Assembly: GCF_003610895.1 (NCBI RefSeq)
Contig: NZ_MCAS01000012.1
Location: 186,001 to 250,000 of the forward strand
Direction of reading: 5' to 3'
Origin: Paraburkholderia fungorum
GTDB lineage: Bacteria; Pseudomonadota; Gammaproteobacteria; Burkholderiales; Burkholderiaceae
DNA: 64,000 bases
Positions 45,398 through 53,691 of this stretch are shown in pieces; within the stretch, counting starts at the first letter, position 1, and every line of letters starts with the position of its first letter. The notes beneath the pieces were generated by a model. It had not been told where the DNA came from and made no database searches. It saw nothing but the letters and a program-made list of their open reading frames with translations. The position numbers and the translations under genes were made by a program.

Positions 45398-46068
45398 TAG
45401 TTCACCTTCGCTTGAGTTGTCCGCGGCAAGCCGATCAGCGTGCTGCCACAGACGAGATAACAATCGATGCCGCAAGGAAAGAGCGGCGCGAGGGCGGCGC
45501 GTTCGCGCCAGAAATGCTCGGGCAAGCCGGCCGGCGCGATCGTCGTGGTGTCCTGAATGCCGGGGCCGCTGAGCACGACCGGCGTGCCGCCCGTCAGTGC
45601 TTCGACGCGGATCAGCAAGGTCACCGATTGCTCAGGCGACTCCGCTGCGCCAAGAGGAAAACTTTCCAGCGCCGGCATGGCGCCTGCGTCGTGAATATAG
45701 GCAAAGGCGGCAAGTCCCGGTTCGTCGACGAGCGGTGCGCCGGTGTGAAACCGCAGGGCCGACGCCAGCGCTGTATCGGCTTGTGCGAGCCATACCGGCG
45801 TAGCGTAGTCGCACAGGGTCAGCAGCGCGGCGAATGCGGCGAGCGCGGCCGGCGTCTCCCGCACTTGCGGCAAACCCTGTTCGACGACGCCCACCGTGCC
45901 GGGGCGCGACAGCGCGTCGAGCAGCGTGCGGAAGACCGCCTGGGTGTCGTGGACGGGGTCCGCGAAACCGGGCGTGAGTGTACTCAATGAGGTGCTCAAT
46001 GAGGTACTCAATGAGGTGGCCAGCGAGGTGGCCAGCGAGGTGGCCGATGCATTCTGTGAGTTTTCCAT
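45397..46068 (-). CDS. phnH: C-P lyase subunit PhnH with repeat-built N-terminal extension
   Basis: The 223-residue protein shows the PhnH pattern GFADPVHDTQAVFRTLLDALSRPG starting near residue 34. Before it is an unusual tail of TSLA/TSLS repeats encoded by a 12-bp tandem repeat (45982-46047). PhnH is a core C-P lyase subunit. The ATG at 46068 shares bases with the phnG stop (TGATG), so the repeats are most likely translated. The mature core length is normal. Confidence 0.92.
   Translation of the reverse strand: MENSQNASATSLATSLATSLSTSLSTSLSTLTPGFADPVHDTQAVFRTLLDALSRPGTVGVVEQGLPQVRETPAALAAFAALLTLCDYATPVWLAQADTALASALRFHTGAPLVDEPGLAAFAYIHDAGAMPALESFPLGAAESPEQSVTLLIRVEALTGGTPVVLSGPGIQDTTTIAPAGLPEHFWRERAALAPLFPCGIDCYLVCGSTLIGLPRTTQAKVN
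45982..46047 (-). repeat. 12-bp tandem repeat inside phnH 5' end
   Basis: Three copies of RCTCAATGAGGT are followed by two GGCCAGCGAGGT and a partial GGCCGATG, all in register at 12 bp. They encode a four-residue TSLS/TSLA repeat, so copy-number change would keep the frame. Confidence 0.9.
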
Positions 46069-46553
46069 CAGTCGCCTCTGACCATGGTGAAGAATTCGAC
46101 GCGTGTCGCCGCAGTATCCTGGCGGCGCTCAGCGCGTTCGGCGGCCTGCTGTGCGGCAAACGGCTCGATCAATTGCCGATGCAAGGCCGCATGATGCTCG
46201 GGCATTTGCAGCAGCGCGTCTGCCAGTGCGGCCAGTTCCGCGCGGCGGCGGTCGCGGCCCAGATGGCAAGCCACGCCGACTGCCGCGGCAGCCTCGTTCG
46301 TGACGCGCAAACGCAATGTGGCGCGCGTGACGGTGGCTTCACCGAGATTGAACGGGTCGCCGCTGCCGCCGACGCGGCCGCGCACCATCGCGAGGCCGAT
46401 TTCGGGTGGCCGCAGCCAGTCGTAAGCGGGTGGCGGGACGCCTTGCAGCGCGCGATCCAGTGCGGCTTCGAGATCGGCGCGCGGTGTGCGGGCCAGCACG
46501 GCCATCCATGCGCGGCGCATGGCGGAGGAGGGCGAAGCGAGAGTGGCACTCAT
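46068..46553 (-). CDS. phnG: C-P lyase subunit PhnG
   Basis: The 161-residue protein has the PhnG features RRAWMAVLARTP near the start, PEIGLAMVRGRVGGSGDPFNLGEATVTR in the middle and a DRRRAELAALADAL helix. It is part of the PhnGHIJ core. ATG at 46553 has AGGAA upstream and is preferred to the frame start at 46592. It is the first gene of the catabolic operon and is divergent from phnF. Confidence 0.93.
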   Translation of the reverse strand: MSATLASPSSAMRRAWMAVLARTPRADLEAALDRALQGVPPPAYDWLRPPEIGLAMVRGRVGGSGDPFNLGEATVTRATLRLRVTNEAAAAVGVACHLGRDRRRAELAALADALLQMPEHHAALHRQLIEPFAAQQAAERAERRQDTAATRVEFFTMVRGD

Positions 46554-46600
46554 CGAATTTCCTGTTGATCCAGCGAGTGGACATTTGAGCATCTATTCGT

Positions 46601-46620
46601 CTAAACGTCTAGACGTTTAG
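46601..46620. promoter_or_regulatory. Perfect 20-bp palindrome, probable PhnF operator
   Basis: CTAAACGTCTAGACGTTTAG lies between the divergent phnG and phnF genes, 48 bases from the phnG start. HutC-subfamily GntR proteins bind palindromes centred on TCTAGA or TATAGA, and phnF next to it encodes such a regulator. Repression of both directions is expected. Confidence 0.75.
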
Positions 46621-46734
46621 GGGTGTGCTCGCGAAGGGTTGTCGCACATACGCACCGATTCACATTTTCATCACGGCTTGCGCACTACAATGCATGGCAT
46701 AGCGAATATTTGAACCCAGGGGAATGACAGCACC

Positions 46735-47493
46735 ATGACATCGAACGACAACGCGACGCCGGGCACGCTGCTCGAACGCGGCGCGGGCGTTGCCGTCTGG
46801 CGGCAGATCGAACAGATTCTGGCGGCGGAAATCGCAGCGAGCGGCTTTGGTGAAGAGGGCCGTTTGCCGAGCGAGGGCGAACTGGCCAAACGCTTCGACG
46901 TGAACCGGCATACCGTGCGCCGCGCCATGCTCGGTCTGGCCGCGCTAGGCCTCGTCAGCGTCGAGCAGGGGCGTGGCACCTTCGTGCAGCCCGGCGCGAT
47001 CGACTATACGATTGGCCGGCGCACGCGGTTTACAGAAAACTTGCGGCAGCAGAATCACACGGCGGCCGGCACCATGTTATCGGCCGCGCGCGTGAAGGCC
47101 GAGCCGAACGTCGCGAAGGCCCTGGGCCTGCGGGCGGGCGCGTCGGTCTACCGGGTCGAGTCCCTGCACGAATCGGATGGCGTGCCGCTCACATTTGCAC
47201 GCAACTGGTATCCGGCGGCGCGTTTTCCGGATTTGCCCGAAGTACTGGAGCGCACCGGCGGCGTGACGAAGTCGATGGCGGAGTTCGGCGTGACCGACTA
47301 TCTGCGCAAATGGAGCCGCATCGGCAGCGTGTTGCCCGAGCCGGAGGTGGCGCGGCGTTTGAATATCAACCGGCAGCAACCGGTGCTGTGGGTCGAAAAC
47401 GTCGACGTCGATCTGGAAGGCACGCCGGTCAAATACGGTTTCACGCATTTTGCGGCGGACCGCGTGCAACTGCTGGTGGAGCACGACCTATGA
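46735..47493 (+). CDS. phnF: Phosphonate regulator PhnF (GntR family, UTRA domain)
   Basis: The 252-residue protein has a winged helix-turn-helix (about 20-85; LPSEGELAKRFDVNRHTVRRAM) and a C-terminal UTRA effector domain that contains ARNWYPAARFPDLPEVL. It belongs to the HutC subfamily like other PhnF repressors and probably responds to phosphate or a phosphonate intermediate. Its stop shares bases with the next start (ATGA at 47490). It is divergent from phnG with a perfect palindrome between them. Confidence 0.92.
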   Translation: MTSNDNATPGTLLERGAGVAVWRQIEQILAAEIAASGFGEEGRLPSEGELAKRFDVNRHTVRRAMLGLAALGLVSVEQGRGTFVQPGAIDYTIGRRTRFTENLRQQNHTAAGTMLSAARVKAEPNVAKALGLRAGASVYRVESLHESDGVPLTFARNWYPAARFPDLPEVLERTGGVTKSMAEFGVTDYLRKWSRIGSVLPEPEVARRLNINRQQPVLWVENVDVDLEGTPVKYGFTHFAADRVQLLVEHDL

Positions 47494-48212
47494 GCGGCGC
47501 GGTGTGGGGTGCCGAGGCTCGTTTCGCCGTATATTACGCGCCGTCGCGCGAGTCGGCATGGTGGCCGGCGGGCTCGGCGTGGCTGGGGCGTGACGCGCAA
47601 AGCGGCGCGCCATGCGTGTCGCCGCAACCGGACGCGCTGGCGCGGCCGTTGGCCGAGCTCACCGAAGCGCCGCGTCGCTATGGTTGGCACGGCACGCTGG
47701 TTGCGCCGTTTCATCTTGCTCAGGGCGTGACCCAGCAGGATCTGCTCGAAGCGGCGCGCGTATGGGCCGGCGCGCAACGTCCATTCGCTTTGCCTGTCGA
47801 AGCCGCGACGCTCGGCGATTTCGTCGCTCTGCGTCCCGCTGATCAGGATGGCGAAGCGAACATCCGTCGCGTCGCGTCCAGTGCGTTGCAAACGCTCGAT
47901 GCTTTGCGCGCCAAGCCGTCCGCCGCCGCTCTCGCGCGGCGTCTCGCGGCGCCGTTGAGCGAGCGGCAGCGTGCCTTGCTGATTGAATGGGGTTATCCGT
48001 ACGTCTTCGACGAATTCCGTTTTCACATGACGCTATCCAGTTCGCTCGCCGATGCCGCTGAGCGCGCGATCCTGGTTGCATGGTGGCAGGCCCGAACGCC
48101 CGCGCTCGGGCCGCTCGCTATCGATCATGCGGCGCTTTTTGTCGAACCCGGGCCCGGCGAACCGTTCGTCCTGTGGCACCGCGTGCCGTTCCAGACTGGT
48201 GAGGCGAAATAA
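47490..48212 (+). CDS. DUF1045 phosphonate-linked protein (2H phosphoesterase fold)
   Basis: The 240-residue protein shows two HxTx motifs, WHGTLVAPF and FHMTLSSSL, the hallmark of 2H phosphodiesterases. DUF1045 genes are common next to phnN and C-P lyase operons; a role on a cyclic phosphate intermediate, perhaps replacing PhnP, is plausible because no phnP is visible here. Start at ATG 47490 overlaps the phnF stop. The frame open to 47310 is a shadow of phnF. Confidence 0.85.
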   Translation: MSGAVWGAEARFAVYYAPSRESAWWPAGSAWLGRDAQSGAPCVSPQPDALARPLAELTEAPRRYGWHGTLVAPFHLAQGVTQQDLLEAARVWAGAQRPFALPVEAATLGDFVALRPADQDGEANIRRVASSALQTLDALRAKPSAAALARRLAAPLSERQRALLIEWGYPYVFDEFRFHMTLSSSLADAAERAILVAWWQARTPALGPLAIDHAALFVEPGPGEPFVLWHRVPFQTGEAK

Positions 48213-48214
48213 CA

Positions 48215-48814
48215 ATGGCAGGGCGTTTGATCTATGTAATGGGGCCGTCCGGCGCGGGCAAAGATTCATTGCTGAGTTTTGCGCGCAGCCGCCTGATGGG
48301 CGAGCCGATTCTGTTTGCGCATCGCTACATCACGCGGCCGAGCGGCAACGGCGAAGCGCATGTCGCGTTGAGCGTCGAAGAATTCGCGGCGCGTTCGGTA
48401 CTCGGTCTGTTCGCGCTCGAATGGTCGAGCCACTCGCTGCGCTACGGCATCGGTGTCGAACTCGATGCATGGCTTGCACGCGGTTGCACGGTCGTTGTCA
48501 ATGGATCGCGTCAGCATTTGCAGCACACCTTGGCGCGTTATCCGTACGCGGAAGTCGTGCATGTGAATGCGGCGCCGCATATCCTCGAAGCACGGCTCGG
48601 CGCGCGGGCGCGGGAGTCGGCGGAACAGGTCGCGGCGAGACTCGCACGCCGGGCGCCGTTTTCGCTGCCGGAGGGGATTCGCTGCACGACGATCGACAAC
48701 TCCGGCGCGCTGGAAGACGCGGGGCATGCGCTGATTGCTTTCCTGCAGGCGAACACTGAGGTTGGTGACGTTAGTGACGTTCCCCGTGTTCCCAACGTTC
48801 ACAACGCCCGATAG
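48215..48814 (+). CDS. phnN: Ribose 1,5-bisphosphate phosphokinase PhnN
   Basis: The 199-residue guanylate-kinase-like protein has P-loop GPSGAGKDS and the FAHRYITRP stretch of PhnN. It makes phosphoribosyl diphosphate from ribose 1,5-bisphosphate, feeding the C-P lyase product into central metabolism. It starts 2 bp after the DUF1045 stop. Its last 15 residues come from a decayed 9-bp repeat (48761-48805) that extends the protein beyond the conserved domain. Confidence 0.92.
   Translation: MAGRLIYVMGPSGAGKDSLLSFARSRLMGEPILFAHRYITRPSGNGEAHVALSVEEFAARSVLGLFALEWSSHSLRYGIGVELDAWLARGCTVVVNGSRQHLQHTLARYPYAEVVHVNAAPHILEARLGARARESAEQVAARLARRAPFSLPEGIRCTTIDNSGALEDAGHALIAFLQANTEVGDVSDVPRVPNVHNAR
48761..48805 (+). 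repeat. Degenerate 9-bp tandem repeat at the 3' end of phnN
   Basis: Five units in register: GTTGGTGAC, GTTAGTGAC, GTTCCCCGT, GTTCCCAAC, GTTCACAAC. They encode a Val-rich tail. Confidence 0.75.
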
Positions 48815-48820
48815 GCGGGA

Positions 48821-49729
48821 CTACCCGGGCGGCGCCATCCGCTCCCGGGTCGCTTCCTGCAGGCAGGACACGAACTGCAGCACCGCCGGCGTGGGCAATA
48901 GAGCACGCCGCGAAATGATGCTGAGATCGTAGTTCGGCAGCGCCTCTTCTATCTGCGCGACGCGGATACCAAGCGGCGCGACCATCTGCGCAAGCGGCCG
49001 CGTAAAGCAGCCGATCACGTCGGTTTGCGACACCAGCCCGAGTGTCACCGCGAACGACGACGGCGCCCGCACCAGCCGCTTCGGCACCGGCAAGCCGTGC
49101 GCGTTGAACATCGCCATCATCACGCTGTGCGGAAAGTGATCCGCGCCCACCGTCACGATCCACTCCGCGTCGAGCAATTCATGAAGACGCGTGACGTTCG
49201 CGAGCGGATGCCCGGCGCGCATCGCGATGACAAACTGCGTTGAGTAGAGCGGCGCCTGCACCAGATCGCTATCGAGTGCCTGCACATGATGAATCGCCGC
49301 GATATCGAGCGAGCCGTTACGCAATCGGGCCACGGCATCCGGAATCGTGACCTCTTCAAGATGCAGATTCACCAGCGGCATGACCCGGCGAAACTTCGAG
49401 ACCGCATGCGGCAGGGCCGTCAGTGCGATCGACGGCATCGTGCCCACGCTCACCTTGCCGGCCAACTCTCCCTTCACCTGCTCGACCGCCTCGGCAGTGC
49501 GGCGCATATCGCCCAGCAACTGTTCGGCACGTGGCAACAGCGCAAGCCCGCACGCGGTCAACTCGATGCCGCGCACGCTGCGCACCATCAGTTCGGCATT
49601 CAGCGCGCTCTCCAGCTCGCGGATCGTATGCGTGACGGCCGGTTGCGTCACGCCGAGCTCGCGCGCGGCGGCGCGCAGGCTGCGGTGATGGGCGGCGGCG
49701 ACGAAGGCTTGCAACTGTTGCAGCTTCAT
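48821..49729 (-). CDS. LysR-family regulator
   Basis: The 302-residue protein has the N-terminal helix-turn-helix (about 1-60; RSLRAAARELGVTQPAVTHTI) and a periplasmic-binding-like effector domain. It resembles regulators of the GbpR/PcaQ group. It is divergent from the M20 amidohydrolase gene across 129 bp that should hold the shared control region, so it probably regulates that gene and the transporter after it. phnN ends 6 bp from its stop codon in convergent orientation. Confidence 0.88.
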   Translation of the reverse strand: MKLQQLQAFVAAAHHRSLRAAARELGVTQPAVTHTIRELESALNAELMVRSVRGIELTACGLALLPRAEQLLGDMRRTAEAVEQVKGELAGKVSVGTMPSIALTALPHAVSKFRRVMPLVNLHLEEVTIPDAVARLRNGSLDIAAIHHVQALDSDLVQAPLYSTQFVIAMRAGHPLANVTRLHELLDAEWIVTVGADHFPHSVMMAMFNAHGLPVPKRLVRAPSSFAVTLGLVSQTDVIGCFTRPLAQMVAPLGIRVAQIEEALPNYDLSIISRRALLPTPAVLQFVSCLQEATRERMAPPG

Positions 49730-49858
49730 GAGGGTAATCCCGTATATAAAGCTTGTTAATCAGGGTGAAAAAAACAGCATCTTATTCGAACAAAACGGCG
49801 TGGCTATAGTGCTTGCCTGTTTGCCGCGTCAGCGGCGTGAATTCCAATGGAGCAATAG

Positions 49859-51049
49859 ATGAGCGAAGCCGCGCGTTTTACCGAAGTGTCCGACCTGGTG
49901 CCTGCCGCCGAAAGCCTGCGCGAGATCCGTCATCACATCCATCACCACCCGGAACTGGCCTACGAAGAAGTGCAAACCGCCGCGCTGGTGGCCGAGAAGC
50001 TCGAGCAGTGGGGCTGGCAGGTCACGCGCGGCGTCGGCCAGACCGGCGTGGTGGGCACGCTGAAGTTGGGCAGCGGCACGCGCAGTATCGGCATTCGCGC
50101 CGACATGGACGCGCTGCCGATCATCGAGCAAACCGGTCTGCCGTATGCGAGCGGCATCCACGGCAAGATGCACGCATGCGGCCACGACGGCCACACGACG
50201 ATGCTGCTCGGCGCCGCGCAGCACCTTGCCGCCACGCGCAATTTCTCGGGCACCGTGCATTTGTACTTCCAGCCGGCCGAGGAAAGCGGTATCGACAGCG
50301 GCGCGATGAAGATGATCAACGACGGCCTGTTCGAGCGCTTTCCGTGCGACGCCGTGTTCGGTCTGCACAACCATCCTGGCGAGGAACCGGGGGTGATGCT
50401 GTTCCGCAAGGGGCCGTTCATGTCGGCGGGCGACAAGGCGATCATCACCATCGAAGGTGTCGGCGGTCATGCGGCGCGTCCGCATCTGACGGTCGATCCG
50501 GTGGTGGTGGCGGCGAGCATCGTGATGGCGCTGCAGACCATCGTCGCGCGTAATGTCGATCCGTCGCAGCCGGCGGTGGTGACGGTCGGTTCGATGCATG
50601 CGGGCACCGCGAACAACGTGATTTCCAGCAGCGCGAAGCTGGAATTGAGCGTGCGTTCGTTCAGCCCCGAAGTGCGCACCTTGCTGAAAAAGCGCATTAC
50701 CGAGCTCGCCGAGAGCCAGGCCGCGAGCTATGGCGGCAAGGCGGTGGTGGAGTACATCGAAGGCTATCCGGTGGTGATCAATTCGGATGCCGAAACGGAT
50801 TTCGCGGTGCAGGTGGCGCGCGAACTGGTCGGCGACGAAAAGGTAGTCGAACAGACCGGCATTCTGATGGGCAGCGAGGACTTCGCCTTCATGCTGCAGA
50901 AACGGCCCGGCACGTTCCTGCGGATCGGTAACGGAGCAGGCGAAGACGGTTGCATGGTGCACAACCCCCATTACGATTTCAACGACCGCAATCTGCCGGT
51001 CGGCGCGGCGTTCTGGACACGGCTGGTGGAGCGGTATCTGGGGCAATGA
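49859..51049 (+). CDS. M20-family amidohydrolase (hippurate-hydrolase type)
   Basis: The 396-residue protein has the M20 metal motifs: RADMDALP, MHACGHDGHT, QPAEES, GLHNHP and the late GSEDFAFML. These place it with HipO/AmhX-type enzymes that release an amino acid from an N-acyl or amide substrate using two metal ions in the cytoplasm. GGAG precedes the ATG at 49859 by 6 bases. It is followed by an MHS transporter that could import the substrate and faces a LysR gene. Confidence 0.9.
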   Translation: MSEAARFTEVSDLVPAAESLREIRHHIHHHPELAYEEVQTAALVAEKLEQWGWQVTRGVGQTGVVGTLKLGSGTRSIGIRADMDALPIIEQTGLPYASGIHGKMHACGHDGHTTMLLGAAQHLAATRNFSGTVHLYFQPAEESGIDSGAMKMINDGLFERFPCDAVFGLHNHPGEEPGVMLFRKGPFMSAGDKAIITIEGVGGHAARPHLTVDPVVVAASIVMALQTIVARNVDPSQPAVVTVGSMHAGTANNVISSSAKLELSVRSFSPEVRTLLKKRITELAESQAASYGGKAVVEYIEGYPVVINSDAETDFAVQVARELVGDEKVVEQTGILMGSEDFAFMLQKRPGTFLRIGNGAGEDGCMVHNPHYDFNDRNLPVGAAFWTRLVERYLGQ

Positions 51050-51061
51050 AGCGCCCTGGGT

Positions 51062-51083
51062 GCCAATCACGCGCCAATCACGA
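51062..51083. repeat. Tandem 11-bp repeat, 2 copies (GCCAATCACGM)
   Basis: Two adjacent copies lie 12 bases after the amidohydrolase stop, followed by a decayed GCCGATGAGC. Confidence 0.8.
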
Positions 51084-51146
51084 GCCGATGAGCGGGCAAT
51101 GCGCTCGCACCGCCGGACATAACCATAACAACGAGGAAGACCTGCG

Positions 51147-52448
51147 ATGAACGCTACAACGGATGGCAGCCGTGCCGTGGACGTCCCCCGAACCACCAGC
51201 CGCGGCGCGATTGCCGCGGCGGTGATCGGCAACTGGCTCGAGTTTTTCGACTTTACCGTGTACGGCTTTTTTGCCGTGATCATCGGCAAGCTGTTTTTCC
51301 CGTCGGCCGACCCGACAACCTCGCTGCTCCTATCGGTGGCGACGTTCGCGGCAGGCTTCATCACGCGGCCGCTCGGCAGCGTGATGCTCGGTGTCTACGC
51401 GGACCGCAAAGGCCGCAAGGCGGCGCTCAACCTGACCATCATGCTGATGGCGGCGAGCACCGGTGTGATCGCCATTGCGCCGACGTATGCGCAGATCGGT
51501 CTCGCCGCGCCGCTGCTGATCGTGCTGGCGCGTCTCGTGCAAGGCTTCTCTCAAGGCGGCGAGTTCGGCGCGGCAACCTCGACCTTGCTGGAGCAGGGCG
51601 GCGGCGCCCGGCGTGGTTTTCGGGCGAGCTGGCAACTGGCGACGCAGGGCGGCGCGGCACTGATGGGCTCGGGCCTCGCGGCGGCGCTGTCGGGTGCTCT
51701 GCCCAGGGAGTCGCTGGAAAGCTGGGGTTGGCGCATTCCGTTTCTGATCGGCGTGCTGATCGCGCCGGTCGGCATCTACTTGCGCCGCCGTCTCGCGGAC
51801 GATCCAGCCGGCGCCCACAGCCACGCCATTGAGCGCGGCGTGCTGCACGAACTCTTCACGGACCATCTGCGTCCGCTCCTGCTGATTACGCTCACGGTCA
51901 TGGGCGGCACGGTCTCGACCTATATTCTGACCTTCTACATGCCGACCTATGCGATCCACACGCTCGGCCTGCCGATGTCGCTGTCGATGCTGGTCGGCGT
52001 CGCGTCGGGACTCGTCATGCTCATCACGTGTCCGTTGTTCGGCATGCTGTCCGATCGTATCGGCAGCCGTAAGCGGCCGATTCTGTTCGGGCGCGGCGTA
52101 CTGGTGTTGCTGCTGTTTCCCGCCTTCATGCTGATCAATCGCTTCCCGCAGTTGCCCGTCATCATGTCGGCGACCGCGCTGATGCTGCTGTTCTACTCGA
52201 TGGGATCGGCGTCGGAATTCGCCTTGATGTGCGAGTCGTTTCCGCGGCGCGTGCGCGCCACCGGCATTTCGATCGCGTATGCATTGAGCGTGTGCGTATT
52301 CGGCGGCACCGCGCAACTGGTCGCGACGTGGCTGATCAAACTGACCGGCAGCAAGCTGGCGCCGGCCGCGTATGTGGCGGGATGCGTGGTCGTGTCGCTG
52401 ATCGCGGTGTCGATGCTGAAAGAGACGGCGGATAAGCCGATCGATTGA
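51147..52448 (+). CDS. MFS transporter, MHS type
   Basis: The 433-residue protein has 12 membrane helices with the MHS pattern GNWLEFFDFTVYG, RPLGSVMLGVYADRKGRK and GFSQGGEFGAA. It is a proton symporter for a carboxylate, close to citrate/proline-betaine type members. GAGGAA precedes the ATG. Placed 97 bp after the amidohydrolase on the same strand, it probably imports that enzyme's substrate. Confidence 0.87.
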   Translation: MNATTDGSRAVDVPRTTSRGAIAAAVIGNWLEFFDFTVYGFFAVIIGKLFFPSADPTTSLLLSVATFAAGFITRPLGSVMLGVYADRKGRKAALNLTIMLMAASTGVIAIAPTYAQIGLAAPLLIVLARLVQGFSQGGEFGAATSTLLEQGGGARRGFRASWQLATQGGAALMGSGLAAALSGALPRESLESWGWRIPFLIGVLIAPVGIYLRRRLADDPAGAHSHAIERGVLHELFTDHLRPLLLITLTVMGGTVSTYILTFYMPTYAIHTLGLPMSLSMLVGVASGLVMLITCPLFGMLSDRIGSRKRPILFGRGVLVLLLFPAFMLINRFPQLPVIMSATALMLLFYSMGSASEFALMCESFPRRVRATGISIAYALSVCVFGGTAQLVATWLIKLTGSKLAPAAYVAGCVVVSLIAVSMLKETADKPID

Positions 52449-52453
52449 TCGCG

Positions 52454-52472
52454 AGGCCCCTTGCGGGGGCCT
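52454..52472 (+). terminator. Weak hairpin after MHS transporter
   Basis: AGGCCCC and GGGGCCT form a 7-bp GC-rich stem with a 5-base loop just after the stop codon. There is no T-run after it, so intrinsic termination is uncertain. Confidence 0.4.
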
Positions 52473-52512
52473 TGCCTGTGACTTGCGTTGCTGGCCTCGC
52501 GCTGGCTTCTCG

Positions 52513-52545
52513 GTTGCCTCGCGGTTGTCTCGCAGTTGCCTCGCA
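52513..52545. repeat. Tandem 11-bp repeat, 3 copies (GTTGYCTCGCR)
   Basis: GTTGCCTCGCG, GTTGTCTCGCA and GTTGCCTCGCA are adjacent and followed by GTTACTCG. They lie between the MHS stop and the IclR stop. Confidence 0.85.
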
Positions 52546-52557
52546 GTTACTCGTCAC

Positions 52558-53382
52558 TCAGCCGCGCCGCGCCACCATCTCCGAGACGGTTTGCGCGGCC
52601 TGCTGCAACGGTTCAAGAAACGCCTTCACCATCTGTTTGGCCGAATTGCGCTGAGCGTTGCCGCTGATATTCATCGCCGCGATCACGCGCCCCTGGCGGT
52701 TGCGAATCGGTGCGGACAACGAAATCAACCCCCCCTCCAGTTCCTGATCGACGATTGCCCAACCCTGGCGGCGCACCTGCGCAATCAGCTTCTTCAGTTC
52801 TTCCTTGTCGGTCACCGTGCGCGGCGTGTGCGCGTAGAGCGGCGCCGAACTCAACGTTGCCTCGAGCGTTTCGTCGTCGAGCGCGGACAGCAGCACACGA
52901 CCCATCGACGTGCAATATGCCGGCAAACGGCTGCCGATCGACAGGTTGATGGTCATGATCTTGTGAGTCGGCACGCGCAGCACGTAGACGATTTCGGTGC
53001 GATCGAGCACGGCCGCCGAGCAACTCTCGTGAACCTGCGCCGAGAGGTTTTCCATGACCGGTTCGGCGAGATTCCAGAACGGCATCGAGGTCAGATACGC
53101 GAAACCGAGATCGAGAATCTTCGGCGTGAGGCGGAACAGGCGGCCTTCGGCCTCTACGTAGCCGAGCGTCTGCAGCGTCAGCAGGATGCGGCGCGCGCCG
53201 GCGCGTGTCAGGCCGGTGGCGGCCGCGACGTCGGTGAGCGTCTGTTCGGGGCGGCTGGCATTGAACGCGCGGATCACCGAGAGGCCTCGCGCGAACGACT
53301 GCACATACGAGTCGCCGGGTTTGTCCGAGGCCGGTTCGGCGTTGTCAGGAACGGCGGAAGACGGCGGCAGGGCTTTGCTCAT
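52558..53382 (-). CDS. IclR-family regulator (PcaR/PobR type)
   Basis: The 274-residue protein has a winged helix-turn-helix (about 25-90; LTDVAAATGLTRAGARRILLTL) and an IclR effector domain (LPAYCTSMGRVLLSAL, LEGGLISLSAPI). The GLTRAxARRxLLTL form is typical of PcaR/PobR-type regulators of aromatic acid pathways. ATG at 53382 (MSKALPP) is used. It is divergent from the enoyl-CoA hydratase gene and may regulate the 53692-60014 operon. Confidence 0.88.
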   Translation of the reverse strand: MSKALPPSSAVPDNAEPASDKPGDSYVQSFARGLSVIRAFNASRPEQTLTDVAAATGLTRAGARRILLTLQTLGYVEAEGRLFRLTPKILDLGFAYLTSMPFWNLAEPVMENLSAQVHESCSAAVLDRTEIVYVLRVPTHKIMTINLSIGSRLPAYCTSMGRVLLSALDDETLEATLSSAPLYAHTPRTVTDKEELKKLIAQVRRQGWAIVDQELEGGLISLSAPIRNRQGRVIAAMNISGNAQRNSAKQMVKAFLEPLQQAAQTVSEMVARRG

Positions 53383-53691
53383 GGACCTTGAAAGATGCGT
53401 TCGAAGAAGGGCGCACGGCGCTCGCACGGTTCAGCCGGCGCGACGCTGTGCAAAGGCGTGACGATAACTTAAGCCTTCTGATTCGCCAAACAAAAAACTG
53501 GCCAGGCTCGCCGACAGTATAGGTCGCGGCCACCCGGCCGTTTCTTTCTCCCAACGCCTCATCTGCTTCGCTTCGGTACGCCGATCCGCGGCATGTCCCC
53601 CTCGCGTAAACCCCAGAAAATTTCACCTTGCATGTGTATTTTGGTAAAAGTATATTGAAATACACCATCAACTATCTCTATGAGATAACAA
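53383..53691. other. Divergent control region of IclR and enoyl-CoA hydratase genes
   Basis: No gene is seen in 309 bases. The AT-rich right part holds two inverted repeats: GTGTATTT (53634-53641) with AAATACAC (53658-53665), and TATCTC-TAT-GAGATA (53673-53687), the latter ending 4 bases before the hydratase ATG. These are good candidates for an IclR operator and for a site that blocks translation or transcription start. Confidence 0.55.

Noticed and set aside
45982..46047. Possible CRISPR-like array
   Set aside because: 12-bp units without spacers, in frame within phnH; no cas genes in the window.
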